Shown piece after piece: positions 35,861-44,127 of a stretch of 64,000 bases of DNA. The stretch lies in contig JANRIG010000009.1 of assembly GCA_033765235.1 (NCBI GenBank), forward strand, positions 186,001-250,000. Reading direction: 5' to 3'. The notes below the pieces were generated by a model. It did not search any database, had not been told where the DNA came from, and was given only the letters and a program-made list of their open reading frames with translations. This DNA is from JANRIG01 sp033765235. Lineage in GTDB: Bacteria; Bacteroidota; Bacteroidia; Cytophagales; UBA9547. How positions within the stretch are numbered: position 1 is the stretch's first letter; the number at the start of each line of letters is the position of its first letter. The translations under genes were made by a program, and so were the position numbers.

Positions 35861-36802
35861 TTAAATGATACTCAAAATTTGAAATCTTGCCATGCCTTGC
35901 ATAATCTTTTGCGCGGAATAGGTAATGATTTTGTGACTTTCATATAAACATATATTTCTATAATAATTGCCACAAAATACACTGCTTAATACTTCAAATT
36001 GAAATATTCCTTGTTCATTTTCTACTAACTGCTCGGGGCGCACATATTTTGGTGATAATATACCTAATGCAGAAGCTTTGTTATACTCTCCGAGTAATCC
36101 TGCAATGTAACTGTTGGCAGCATAATAGTACAATTTTTGAGGAGTGTTTTGGGCAATGATTTTTCCTTTTTGCACCACAGCTATGCTGTCTGCAACCATT
36201 AGTATATCTTTTGCATCGTGTGCTGCCAGCAATACCCCAATATTTTCTTCAATGGCAAGTAGCCTTACATAGTCTGCTAAGGCAGTACGTATTTGCACAT
36301 CAAGGTGGCTAAAGGGCTCATCAAGTACCAAGTAATAAGGCTTGGTACATAACGCGCATGCTAGTGCCACTCTTTGCTGCTCGCCTCCGGAGAGATATTT
36401 TACGGTAGCATCTTTGAGCAAATGAAGTTTAAGTTTTTTAAGTATTTTCTGTACATATCTTTCATCCCAAGTTTTTTTTGCTTTTTGGAAATGTATTTCT
36501 ATGTTTGCTATTACCGTATGATTTGGGAAAAGGTCAAAATTTTGAGGCACATATCTTACATGATCATATCCGGCCACTAATAGTTCTGTACTGTAGGGCA
36601 ATACAAAACTGCCATTTTCTACCACCACACCACTGTCGGGAGGTATGAGTCCGCAGAGCAACTTCATGATGGTGCTTTTGCCGCTGCCGCTCATACCTGC
36701 CAAAGCTGTCACAGACCCGCGATGTATGGTAATATTAATATCAAATACCCCAAAACGAGCATTTTGATCATATATTTTGGTTATATTTCTTAGCGAAAGC
36801 AC
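35861..36802 (-). CDS. Orphan ABC transporter ATP-binding protein
   Basis: A 313-residue ABC ATPase. Walker A GMSGSGKST (36-44), Q-loop VPQNFDLFP, signature YLSGGEQQRVALA, Walker B YLVLDEPFSHLD and switch AAHDAKD are all intact. After about residue 230 comes an extension of roughly 80 residues (RPEQLVENEQGIFQFEVLSS) that resembles the regulatory TOBE-like tail of the PotA/FbpC importer type, though weakly. No permease or binding protein is encoded nearby, so its partners and substrate are unknown. It is bordered by convergent tsaD and a divergent MFS gene. Confidence 0.85.
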   Translation of the reverse strand: MLSLRNITKIYDQNARFGVFDINITIHRGSVTALAGMSGSGKSTIMKLLCGLIPPDSGVVVENGSFVLPYSTELLVAGYDHVRYVPQNFDLFPNHTVIANIEIHFQKAKKTWDERYVQKILKKLKLHLLKDATVKYLSGGEQQRVALACALCTKPYYLVLDEPFSHLDVQIRTALADYVRLLAIEENIGVLLAAHDAKDILMVADSIAVVQKGKIIAQNTPQKLYYYAANSYIAGLLGEYNKASALGILSPKYVRPEQLVENEQGIFQFEVLSSVFCGNYYRNICLYESHKIITYSAQKIMQGMARFQILSII

Positions 36803-36876
36803 TTATTAATTCGTTTCTATTAAAATATATTCCAAATAAGTGAGATAAATAGTTATATTATTCACACTATTAAAAT

Positions 36877-36884
36877 TATCTTTA
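36877..36884 (+). promoter_or_regulatory. Possible -7 element for the MFS gene
   Basis: TATCTTTA has one mismatch to TAnnTTTG and ends 20 bp before the GTG start at 36905, the same spacing as at better elements in this window. No -33 TTTG is present. Confidence 0.33.
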
Positions 36885-36904
36885 TAAAAATTTATTCCAT
36901 AATA

Positions 36905-38092
36905 GTGCCTTTCAAAGAAAAAATTTTGCTTGCAGTGCTTGCTGCCATACAGTTTGCACATATCCTCGACTTCATGATAATGATGCCTCTTGGTCCACAG
37001 CTCATGCGTATTTTTGATATATACCCCAAAGATTTTGCACTATTGGTATCTTCATATACATTTGCAGCAGGATTGTCAGGTTTTGTGAGTATATTTTATG
37101 TAGACAAATTTGACCGCAAAGCCGTGCTCTCGGTAGCATTTGCCGGATTTTTGATTTGCACATTTTTTTGTGGGTTAGCATCGAGTTTTCAGGTGTTATT
37201 GTTTGCAAGAGTATGCACAGGCATATTTGGAGGTATTTTGAGCGGGCTGCTACTTTCAATATTGGGCGACGCCATACCATTTGAGCGCCGCGGGCTTGCC
37301 ATGGGCATTACTATGATGGGTTTTTCAGTAGCCTCAGTGGTAGGAGTACCATTGGGTCTATATGTTGCCAACATGTATGATTGGCATGCTCCTTTTTTGT
37401 TTTTATCAGGTTTTTCTATTCTCATATTAATTGCTATTTTCATATTTATTCCTTCTTTCAAAAGCCATTTGCAGGCAAATGAACACTTATTGCCGTGGGA
37501 TAATATTCAAAAAATATTGAAGGATACTAACTCAGTCATAGCATTGTGCTTAATGCTGTTTTTGGTATTGGGTCAGTTTACCATCATTCCATTTATCAGC
37601 CCATACATGGTGTCCAACGTAGGGTTTACAGAGCATGACCTTACCTTTATATACTTCATTGGAGGTATAGCATCCATCATAGCATCTCCTTTGCTGGGCA
37701 AGCTAGCCGATGTATATGGCAAAGGCAAAATATTCACTATATTTTGTTTATTGACGCTAATACCTATCTACTTGATTACCAATATGCCCAAAGTAGAAAT
37801 ATACATGGCTCTCACGGTCACTACCATATTTTTTATATTCATGAGCGGTCGCATGGGACCTGCCATGGCTATGATTACTTCTTCTGTAAATCCACAATAT
37901 AGAGGAAGCTTTATGGCTATGAATGCTACAGTACAGCAACTCTCATCTGCTTTGGCAGCTTATATAAGTGGTATAATTGTTTCAAAAAATGATGTTGGAC
38001 AAATAATAAATTACCAGTATGTAGGTTTTATAGCCGTATTTTTCAGCATTTTAGCTATATTATTTGCAATTAAGTTAAAACCAGTACAATAA
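36905..38092 (+). CDS. Major facilitator superfamily transporter
   Basis: A 395-residue membrane protein with about 12 predicted helices in two halves. MFS landmarks are the loop 2-3 motif region (FYVDKFDRKAVL, a DxxxRK variant), RVCTGIFGGILSG in TM4, GDAIPFERRGLAMGITMMGF in loop 4-5 and the second-half repeat SPLLGKLADVYGKGKIF. It is closest in style to DHA1-type drug or metabolite exporters, but the substrate cannot be read. Translation starts at GTG (36905). It precedes a FecA-like TonB-dependent receptor by 53 bp with its own -7 element between, so siderophore-related transport is possible but unproven. Confidence 0.85.
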   Translation: MPFKEKILLAVLAAIQFAHILDFMIMMPLGPQLMRIFDIYPKDFALLVSSYTFAAGLSGFVSIFYVDKFDRKAVLSVAFAGFLICTFFCGLASSFQVLLFARVCTGIFGGILSGLLLSILGDAIPFERRGLAMGITMMGFSVASVVGVPLGLYVANMYDWHAPFLFLSGFSILILIAIFIFIPSFKSHLQANEHLLPWDNIQKILKDTNSVIALCLMLFLVLGQFTIIPFISPYMVSNVGFTEHDLTFIYFIGGIASIIASPLLGKLADVYGKGKIFTIFCLLTLIPIYLITNMPKVEIYMALTVTTIFFIFMSGRMGPAMAMITSSVNPQYRGSFMAMNATVQQLSSALAAYISGIIVSKNDVGQIINYQYVGFIAVFFSILAILFAIKLKPVQ

Positions 38093-38118
38093 CATTATTT
38101 AGATTTATTCAAAAGTAT

Positions 38119-38126
38119 TAATTTTG
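38119..38126 (+). promoter_or_regulatory. -7 element TAATTTTG before the TonB-dependent receptor
   Basis: TAATTTTG matches TAnnTTTG, ends 19 bp before the GTG start at 38146, and continues GCAGCCCA exactly like the tRNA-Ser promoter. The -33 position has no TTTG. Confidence 0.5.
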
Positions 38127-38145
38127 CAGCCCATTTCATAGATAC

Positions 38146-40347
38146 GTGGTGCGAGCAATATTAAGCGGTTTATTTATCTTTATTTTTAGTATTACAAATG
38201 CGCAGCTTGCTGATAGTCTCAAAAGTAGAGATATAGAAGAAGTAGAAGTGACAGACAAAAGGCAAAACAGCTTTGGAATATCACGCCTCAAGGGTGTAGA
38301 AGGGGTGAGCATATATGAAGGCAAAAAGACAGAGGTCATACTACTTGATGATGTGGTAGCCAACAAAGCCACCAACAATGCCAGACAGACTTTTGCCAAA
38401 ATACCCGGGCTCAACATATGGGAGTCTGACTGTGCCGGACTACAGCTTGGCATTGCAGCACGTGGGCTCAGCCCAAATCGTACTTCAAATTTTAATACAA
38501 GAATAAATGGAGTAGACCTTAGCGCAGATGCACTTGGCTACCCTGAGATGTATTATTCTCCGCCTATGCAATCTGTGGAACGTATAGAAATAGTGAGAGG
38601 AGCAGCTTCGCTGCAATATGGCACACAGTTTGGCGGCATGCTCAATTTCAAAATAAAAGAAGGAGCAAAAGACAAAAAAATACAACTTCATACTGAGCAA
38701 ACCGGAGCATCATTTGGTTTCTTCAATAGTTTTAATGCTGTAGGTGGCACGATAGGTAAAATGAATTATTATACCTACTATCAGCACAAAAGGGGAGATT
38801 GCCAACGTGCCAACTCAGCATTTGGGCTGCACAATGCATATTTCAAAACCATATTTTACCTCACACAAAAGTTGTCCGTATCGCTGGAATACACCTATAT
38901 GGGCTACCTTACCAAGCAGGCAGGTGGTCTCACAGATGCTATGTACGCACAAAATCCTTTGCAGTCTGTGCGCAGCCGCAACTGGTTTGCAATAGATTGG
39001 AACCTTGCAGCTGTAAATATTGATTATAAAATAAATGAAAACACAAAAATTAATATTCGCACATTTGGCCTGATAGCAGGCAGGCAGGCCATTGGCAACC
39101 TCGAGCGTATAAACCGTACAGACGATATTACTGCTGAGCGTACCCTCATCAAAGGTAATTATCAAAATATAGGTACTGAGATGAGAATATTACACAGATA
39201 CAAAATATGGCAGCACCCTCACGTTTTGGCTGCAGGCGTGAGACAATATATAGGTAATACTACCAACAAACAGGGCAATGGAAGTGCCTCGAGCAACCCC
39301 GACTTTAACTATCTCAACCCCGACCATCTTGAAAACTCAGATTATGTATTTCCAAGCCGTAATACAGCTATATATGTAGAAAATTTATTTAACATCACCC
39401 CTCGATTTCGAGTAACCCCGGGCATACGCTGGGAGTACATACACACTGCCTCGCAAGGATATTATAAATATCTGATTGACAGTCGCCGCTCACTATACAG
39501 CGACAAGGTATATGAAAATATTGCACCCGTAGTGCGCAACTTTCCAATTGCAGGACTTGGTCTGTGCTACCATGTGCGCGAAACGATAGAAATATATGCG
39601 AATGCTACCCAAAATTTTCGCTCTATCACCTTCAGCGACTTGAGATTGGCCAATGTAAACTTTAAGCTGGACCCCGACATTAAAGATGAGTACGGCTACA
39701 ACATAGATATAGGTAGCAGGGGTGAAATAAGCAACTTTTTGAGCTACGATTTGAGCGTATTTTTACTAAGCTACAATGGACGCATAGGTTTTGTAACTCG
39801 CACAGACCCTAATACATTCATAGACTACAGATGGCAAACCAATGTAGGCGATACTCGACATGCAGGTATAGAAAGCTATGTAGAAGCAGATGTTTTCAAA
39901 ATGCTGAATATCAATAATTCACAGTCTGTATCTATTTTCACAAATATGTCTTATGTACACGCCCAATACACCCGCTCACAAATACCCGGTGTGGAAGGCA
40001 AAATGGTAGAACTAGTACCATCATATTTGTTTCGTACAGGAGTAGGCTATGGTTACAAATCTTTTAAGGTACAACTTATACTTTCATCTATGGGCAGCCA
40101 ATATACAGATGCTACCAATGCAACTATATCCAATGCTCAAGCCATAAACGGACCCATACCTGCCTATCATGTGGCAGATATTTCACTCTCGTACAATAGA
40201 GGCATAGCTTCTTTACAGGCAGGGTGTAATAATATGATGAACCATATATACTTTAGCAGAAGAGCAGACGGATACCCTGGACCTGGCATAATACCTGCCG
40301 AAGGCAGATCTATATATATTACTATAGGTATAAAAGTAGGCAGATAG
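38146..40347 (+). CDS. FecA-like TonB-dependent outer-membrane receptor
   Basis: A 733-residue TonB-dependent receptor. Signal peptide about residues 1-20 (FIFIFSITNAQ), then the TonB-box-like IEEVEVTDKR. The plug domain shows ARQTFAKIPGLNIWE, GIAARGLSPNRTSNFNTRIN, VERIEIVRGAASLQYGTQFGG and LNFKIKEGA. A 22-strand barrel follows and ends in ISLSYNRGIASLQAG...NHIYFSRRADGYPGPG and GRSIYITIGIKVGR. The plug resembles ferric-dicitrate type receptors. It lacks the SusC-type N-terminal domain and has no SusD partner, so it is a classical siderophore or metal receptor. Two consecutive GTG codons start the gene; the -7 element favours 38146. The upstream MFS gene may be functionally linked. Confidence 0.85.
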   Translation: MVRAILSGLFIFIFSITNAQLADSLKSRDIEEVEVTDKRQNSFGISRLKGVEGVSIYEGKKTEVILLDDVVANKATNNARQTFAKIPGLNIWESDCAGLQLGIAARGLSPNRTSNFNTRINGVDLSADALGYPEMYYSPPMQSVERIEIVRGAASLQYGTQFGGMLNFKIKEGAKDKKIQLHTEQTGASFGFFNSFNAVGGTIGKMNYYTYYQHKRGDCQRANSAFGLHNAYFKTIFYLTQKLSVSLEYTYMGYLTKQAGGLTDAMYAQNPLQSVRSRNWFAIDWNLAAVNIDYKINENTKINIRTFGLIAGRQAIGNLERINRTDDITAERTLIKGNYQNIGTEMRILHRYKIWQHPHVLAAGVRQYIGNTTNKQGNGSASSNPDFNYLNPDHLENSDYVFPSRNTAIYVENLFNITPRFRVTPGIRWEYIHTASQGYYKYLIDSRRSLYSDKVYENIAPVVRNFPIAGLGLCYHVRETIEIYANATQNFRSITFSDLRLANVNFKLDPDIKDEYGYNIDIGSRGEISNFLSYDLSVFLLSYNGRIGFVTRTDPNTFIDYRWQTNVGDTRHAGIESYVEADVFKMLNINNSQSVSIFTNMSYVHAQYTRSQIPGVEGKMVELVPSYLFRTGVGYGYKSFKVQLILSSMGSQYTDATNATISNAQAINGPIPAYHVADISLSYNRGIASLQAGCNNMMNHIYFSRRADGYPGPGIIPAEGRSIYITIGIKVGR

Positions 40348-40466
40348 TTGGCTAATGCAGACAGATAATTCTTACATACTAATACCTGTTAAGTGTACAT
40401 CACATGAAGATTGCTGGTGAAGCATTGAGGGTAATAAAATATTTTAGAACAAAATTTTGCAAGGCA

Positions 40467-41162
40467 TCAATCATCTCTTCTACCCATGAATATAGACAGG
40501 TAATACATGAGCTGAGCAAGTGAACCCAATGCAGCTACCACATAGGTGAGTGCTGCCCAGTTAAGCGCATCTTTGGCCATACTATGCTCCTTACTTGTCA
40601 CTATGCCATTGTTATCCATCCAAGCAAGTGCTCTGCTGCTGGCATCAAACTCTACAGGCAGTGTGATAAATGCAAATAGGGTTATGAAAAAATGACATCC
40701 TATAATGAGCAGCAGAACTTGATCCATTGGAAATGCTTTGTATAAAAACATACCACCGAAAATACTTATTAACATGATGACATTGAGCACATTGGCACTT
40801 ACATTTTGTACAGGCACCAACGCAGACCTCACCTGAAGCATGGTATATGCTTTGGCATGTTGCACGGCATGCCCGCACTCATGAGAGGCTACTGCTACTG
40901 CTGCAGCATGCCTGCCGTAGTACACATCTCTGCTCAGGTTCACCGTTTTGTTGGCAGGGTTGTAGTGGTCTGTAAGTTGCCCATCTACCGATATTATTTT
41001 CACGTCATATATACCATGGTCGTGCAGCATTTGCTGTGCAGCCTCAGCACCGCTTATGCCTGAGCGCAAACCTATGGCAGAGTATTGCTTAAATTTTGAC
41101 TTGAGTTTCCAGCTTACAAATAAGCTTACAAGTAGTGTAATTATCCCTATTATGAGTATCAT
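40467..41162 (-). CDS. YugP-type zinc metallopeptidase
   Basis: A 231-residue membrane-associated peptidase of the neutral zinc metallopeptidase type 2 (YugP) family. The zinc-binding helix is SHECGHAVQH with His94, Glu95 and His98. The upstream segment VNLSRDVYYGRHAAAVAVA is characteristic, as is the third-ligand region LPVEFDASSRAL. Hydrophobic segments at about 1-18, 118-135, 145-167 and near the C-terminus indicate membrane embedding. Its physiological substrates are unknown. It lies on the same strand as rfaE2 with a 35-bp gap and is probably the last gene of that group. Confidence 0.9.
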   Translation of the reverse strand: MILIIGIITLLVSLFVSWKLKSKFKQYSAIGLRSGISGAEAAQQMLHDHGIYDVKIISVDGQLTDHYNPANKTVNLSRDVYYGRHAAAVAVASHECGHAVQHAKAYTMLQVRSALVPVQNVSANVLNVIMLISIFGGMFLYKAFPMDQVLLLIIGCHFFITLFAFITLPVEFDASSRALAWMDNNGIVTSKEHSMAKDALNWAALTYVVAALGSLAQLMYYLSIFMGRRDD

Positions 41163-41197
41163 AACTATATATTTTATTGTTAAAAGACCATTTAATA

Positions 41198-41680
41198 TTA
41201 TTTATTATTCAATATTTTATTTATTATAGATGTGGTAGAATACCCATTTACCAATGGTATAGTCATCACCGCTCCACCATTGGCAGTTACAATATCTGCA
41301 CCAACTATATTTTCTGCCAAATAGTCATTGCCTTTTACTAATATATGAGGCATTATAGCAGTAATAAGTTCGTAGGGAGTAGGCTCACCAAATAGGACTA
41401 CGGCATCTACAAAAGCCAGTGCTGCCAATACCCTGCTGCGTGAATATTCATTACAAATAGGTCTTGCAGGACCTTTGATATCACTCACAGATGCATCCGA
41501 ATTTACACCTATCACCAATTTGGTGCCCAATATTGATGCTTTCTCAAGATAGTCTACATGCCCAAGATGCAGTATATCAAAGCAGCCATTGGTAAATACT
41601 ATTTTCTCACCTTTGCTTTTCCATATATTTGCCTCACGCACAGCATCTTGCAAAGACATTATTTTGTTGGAGGTATTCAT
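41198..41680 (-). CDS. rfaE2: D-glycero-beta-D-manno-heptose 1-phosphate adenylyltransferase
   Basis: A 160-residue nucleotidyltransferase corresponding to the C-terminal half of HldE. The fold signature is VFTNGCFDILHLGHVDYLEK with the HxGH motif at 38-41, then LVIGVNSDASVSDIKGPARP, VLAALAFVDAVVLFGEPTP and the C-terminal GYSTTSIINKI. It activates heptose-1-phosphate with ATP for ADP-heptose, used in the LPS inner core. The kinase half (rfaE1) is not in the window, so the activities are encoded separately. It overlaps the upstream flippase-like gene by 4 bp, which indicates coupling. Confidence 0.92.
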   Translation of the reverse strand: MNTSNKIMSLQDAVREANIWKSKGEKIVFTNGCFDILHLGHVDYLEKASILGTKLVIGVNSDASVSDIKGPARPICNEYSRSRVLAALAFVDAVVLFGEPTPYELITAIMPHILVKGNDYLAENIVGADIVTANGGAVMTIPLVNGYSTTSIINKILNNK

Positions 41681-42663
41681 TTTATATTTTTATTATACCA
41701 TGCCATAATGATAAGACTCACTGTGCCTGTAGCTATAAAAGTGACCAACTGGGTAGTATTTTGCACAGTGGCCATGAATAATGCATCTTGATTGCCATAT
41801 CCATACATGACCAACACAGCACTCACAAATAAGTGATAAGCTCCCAAGCCACCTTGCACAGGTGCCGAAAAGCCCAATGTGCCTACCATCAATGTGACTA
41901 ATACCATGCCCGGGGTGGTATCTGTATTGGTGCTGTAGGAGTAAAAAGTAACATACACCACCAAATAATATAATATCCAAAGCAGAAGGGTAGACAGCAT
42001 AAATTCTGCTATGTTTTTTACTCTGAGGGCACTCATAGCACCATTTACAAAGCCTATTAATACAAGGTAAATTTTTGAAATAATAGGGTATCGGGCATTT
42101 ATTTTTTCTTTGTTTTGCCAATAATATATGCCTGCTGAAACCATCATAATCAACAATACAGACAAAATAATTATTACCCAACCGTTTGAAAACACACCGC
42201 TCCCCGAAAAATATTGGCCGAAAAACGAACTTACTTTGTCAAACTCTATTACCAAACACAGCATGCTTACTACACCTAGCATAAGCACATCTATCAACCG
42301 CTCCGAAAGCACTGTGCCAAGTGATTGCTCTACGGGTACTTTATTGCTTTTGTACAATATGCCACAGCGTGTGACCTCGCCCATACGAGGCAATACAAGA
42401 TTTGCCAAATATCCTATTACCACTCCGTGATATGCCGAGATATTTGAAACTTTGTGCCCTAAAGAGTGCAATAGCAATGACCACCTCCATGCTCTCACAT
42501 AGTGCGACAGTGCAGATAATAAAATGGATAATGCTATTACACCATAGTTCAATTGGGCAAACTGTGCCACCATAGACATGATGTCTATCTTGGCAAACAA
42601 AAACCATAGCAACGCAGCTGCTACACCTATGGATATAATATACTTTATGGCAGATTTGAGCAT
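41677..42663 (-). CDS. Flippase-like integral membrane protein (UPF0104 / LPG synthase TM family)
   Basis: A 328-residue polytopic protein with about 8-9 helices, starting MLKSAIKYIISIGVAAALLW. The conserved segments ALSHYVRAWRWSLLLHSLG, GVVIGYLANLVLPRMGEVTR, LGTVLSERLIDVLMLG and SAPVQGGLGAYH are typical of the lysylphosphatidylglycerol synthase transmembrane region family. The stand-alone form, as here, lacks the aminoacyl-transferase domain and is thought to act in lipid translocation or biosynthesis. Coupling to rfaE2 suggests an envelope lipid role (inference). A TAGCTTTG element lies very close upstream of the ATG at 42663. Confidence 0.8.
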   Translation of the reverse strand: MLKSAIKYIISIGVAAALLWFLFAKIDIMSMVAQFAQLNYGVIALSILLSALSHYVRAWRWSLLLHSLGHKVSNISAYHGVVIGYLANLVLPRMGEVTRCGILYKSNKVPVEQSLGTVLSERLIDVLMLGVVSMLCLVIEFDKVSSFFGQYFSGSGVFSNGWVIIILSVLLIMMVSAGIYYWQNKEKINARYPIISKIYLVLIGFVNGAMSALRVKNIAEFMLSTLLLWILYYLVVYVTFYSYSTNTDTTPGMVLVTLMVGTLGFSAPVQGGLGAYHLFVSAVLVMYGYGNQDALFMATVQNTTQLVTFIATGTVSLIIMAWYNKNIK

Positions 42664-42669
42664 GTATTA

Positions 42670-42677
42670 CAAAGCTA
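42670..42677 (-). promoter_or_regulatory. Possible -7 element before the flippase-like gene
   Basis: On the minus strand TAGCTTTG matches TAnnTTTG but ends only 6 bp before the ATG, so it would give an almost leaderless mRNA. No -33 TTTG is present at the right distance. Confidence 0.28.
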
Positions 42678-42725
42678 CAAATATTACCGAATACAATAAT
42701 ATACTATTTGTATTAATAATCAAAC

Positions 42726-43916
42726 TTACAATGTGATAGGCACTGTGAGCTCTCTGGCTCTTTCGCCAAGATTTAGTGCGCCTATATATTGGTTTCGATT
42801 GGTACTGTTCAGATTTTTGTGCGCTATGATTGCCCAGCAGGTAGATGAGCCTTGTGCAGCAATATCTACAGACCACCTCAAAAATATTTGCCACATTCTG
42901 AACCACCATTCGCCATATTTGCTGCCTTTGATATACTCTGCATTATTCATCCAGTTATAATACCACTTATGTATGGTATGTGAGTAGTGTATGCCAAGGT
43001 TTTCTACGGTGTTTACTTCAAAATTATTATCTTGCAGGCATTGTACCAAAAATGCCAATGGTGTACTGGCATCGGCACCTGAGAATATATATTCGTTCAT
43101 ATACAACCCCCATACCAAGTCTTCCCAATGTGGACCTTTGGCTAATAAACCGGGGTTGGCACGTAGCCCTGCTTGTTGTATGTAAAACATGCCATCTTCT
43201 TCCAAAAGGTCGTATATCATGCCAATAAATCTTGAAAACTTGCGTATTCCTACGTGCTCACCCATTTCAAGACAGGTGATTTTATCAAATTTCTGCTTGG
43301 GGATGTCGCGATAGTCCATTCTCAATATTCGAGATCGGTCGCTCACTCCATTGTTTGCTATTTGTTTCATACCCCAGTCATAGCCCTCTTGAGCTATGGT
43401 GACTCCTGTAGATTGTGCTCCAAAGTGCTTTGCAGAGTAGGTGACTAGTGTGCCCCATCCACATCCTATATCTAAGTGCTTGTCGCCCGGCTTCATGTGC
43501 AATTTTTGGCAAACCATTTGCATTTTGCGGTCTTGTGCTATTTCAAGGGTGTCTTTTTCCAAATCCATCCAAAAGCCGGATGTATATACCATGCGAGGTC
43601 CTAAAAATGAGGCAAAAAAATCATTGCCTCTGTCATAATGTTCACGTACTATGCGCTCATCTTGCGCTTTGGTGTGCAGTACCACCTCAGGTATCATGCG
43701 GGTGAAAAAAAACTTAAAGTGATGTGGGGTGAGCGAGAAATCAAAATATGCATGACGCAATTTCATAAATGCTTCAAAATCGCCTACTATATCTACTTTT
43801 TGGTTTACATAATCTTCTACAAAATGACCGAATGATGGTCTTTTGCCGGGTTTATATCTATTTTTGGTTGCTTCTGTCTTGGGTACTATAAAATCTAAAG
43901 CTGATGCTGAACTCAT
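42726..43916 (-). CDS. Cyclopropane synthase-family SAM methyltransferase, sphingolipid C9-methyltransferase-like
   Basis: A 396-residue class I SAM methyltransferase. The CFAS-family substrate/cofactor segment is REHYDRGNDFFASFLGPRMV (about 91-110) followed by YTSGFW. Motif I is HLDIGCGWGTL (147-157), then STGVTIAQEGYDWG and CLEMGEHVGIRKF. Unlike bacterial cyclopropane synthases, the C-terminal half reads WEDLVWGLYMNEYIF, GADASTPLAFLVQ, LGIHYSHTIHKWYYNWM and KYGEWWFRMWQIFL. From memory these are hallmarks of fungal and algal sphingolipid C9-methyltransferases. The usual eukaryotic N-terminal membrane helices are absent. Bacteroidota can make sphingolipids, so a sphingolipid or fatty-acid methylation role is plausible. 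Family certain; subfamily from memory. Confidence 0.8.
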   Translation of the reverse strand: MSSASALDFIVPKTEATKNRYKPGKRPSFGHFVEDYVNQKVDIVGDFEAFMKLRHAYFDFSLTPHHFKFFFTRMIPEVVLHTKAQDERIVREHYDRGNDFFASFLGPRMVYTSGFWMDLEKDTLEIAQDRKMQMVCQKLHMKPGDKHLDIGCGWGTLVTYSAKHFGAQSTGVTIAQEGYDWGMKQIANNGVSDRSRILRMDYRDIPKQKFDKITCLEMGEHVGIRKFSRFIGMIYDLLEEDGMFYIQQAGLRANPGLLAKGPHWEDLVWGLYMNEYIFSGADASTPLAFLVQCLQDNNFEVNTVENLGIHYSHTIHKWYYNWMNNAEYIKGSKYGEWWFRMWQIFLRWSVDIAAQGSSTCWAIIAHKNLNSTNRNQYIGALNLGERARELTVPITL

Positions 43917-44075
43917 GGAAAGGTTAATTTAATTAAAATTTGCGCAACCTACACAAAAAATCTAATCAGTGTATATTATGATAAAAAAAATGCTAAAACA
44001 AATTGATAACATATTGATTATTAGCAGTGAAATATTTAATCATGGATGATACTATACTTTATTGTGAAAATAGAT

Positions 44076-44107
44076 TTTGTATTATAAGTCTAAGTTGTTG
44101 AATTTTG
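44076..44107 (+). promoter_or_regulatory. Promoter of sppA
   Basis: A -33 TTTG (44076-44079), a 20-bp spacer and a -7 GAATTTTG (44100-44107, one mismatch to TAnnTTTG). The element ends 20 bp before the sppA ATG at 44128. Confidence 0.55.
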
Positions 44108-44127
44108 GTGCAAAAATATTTTGATAC

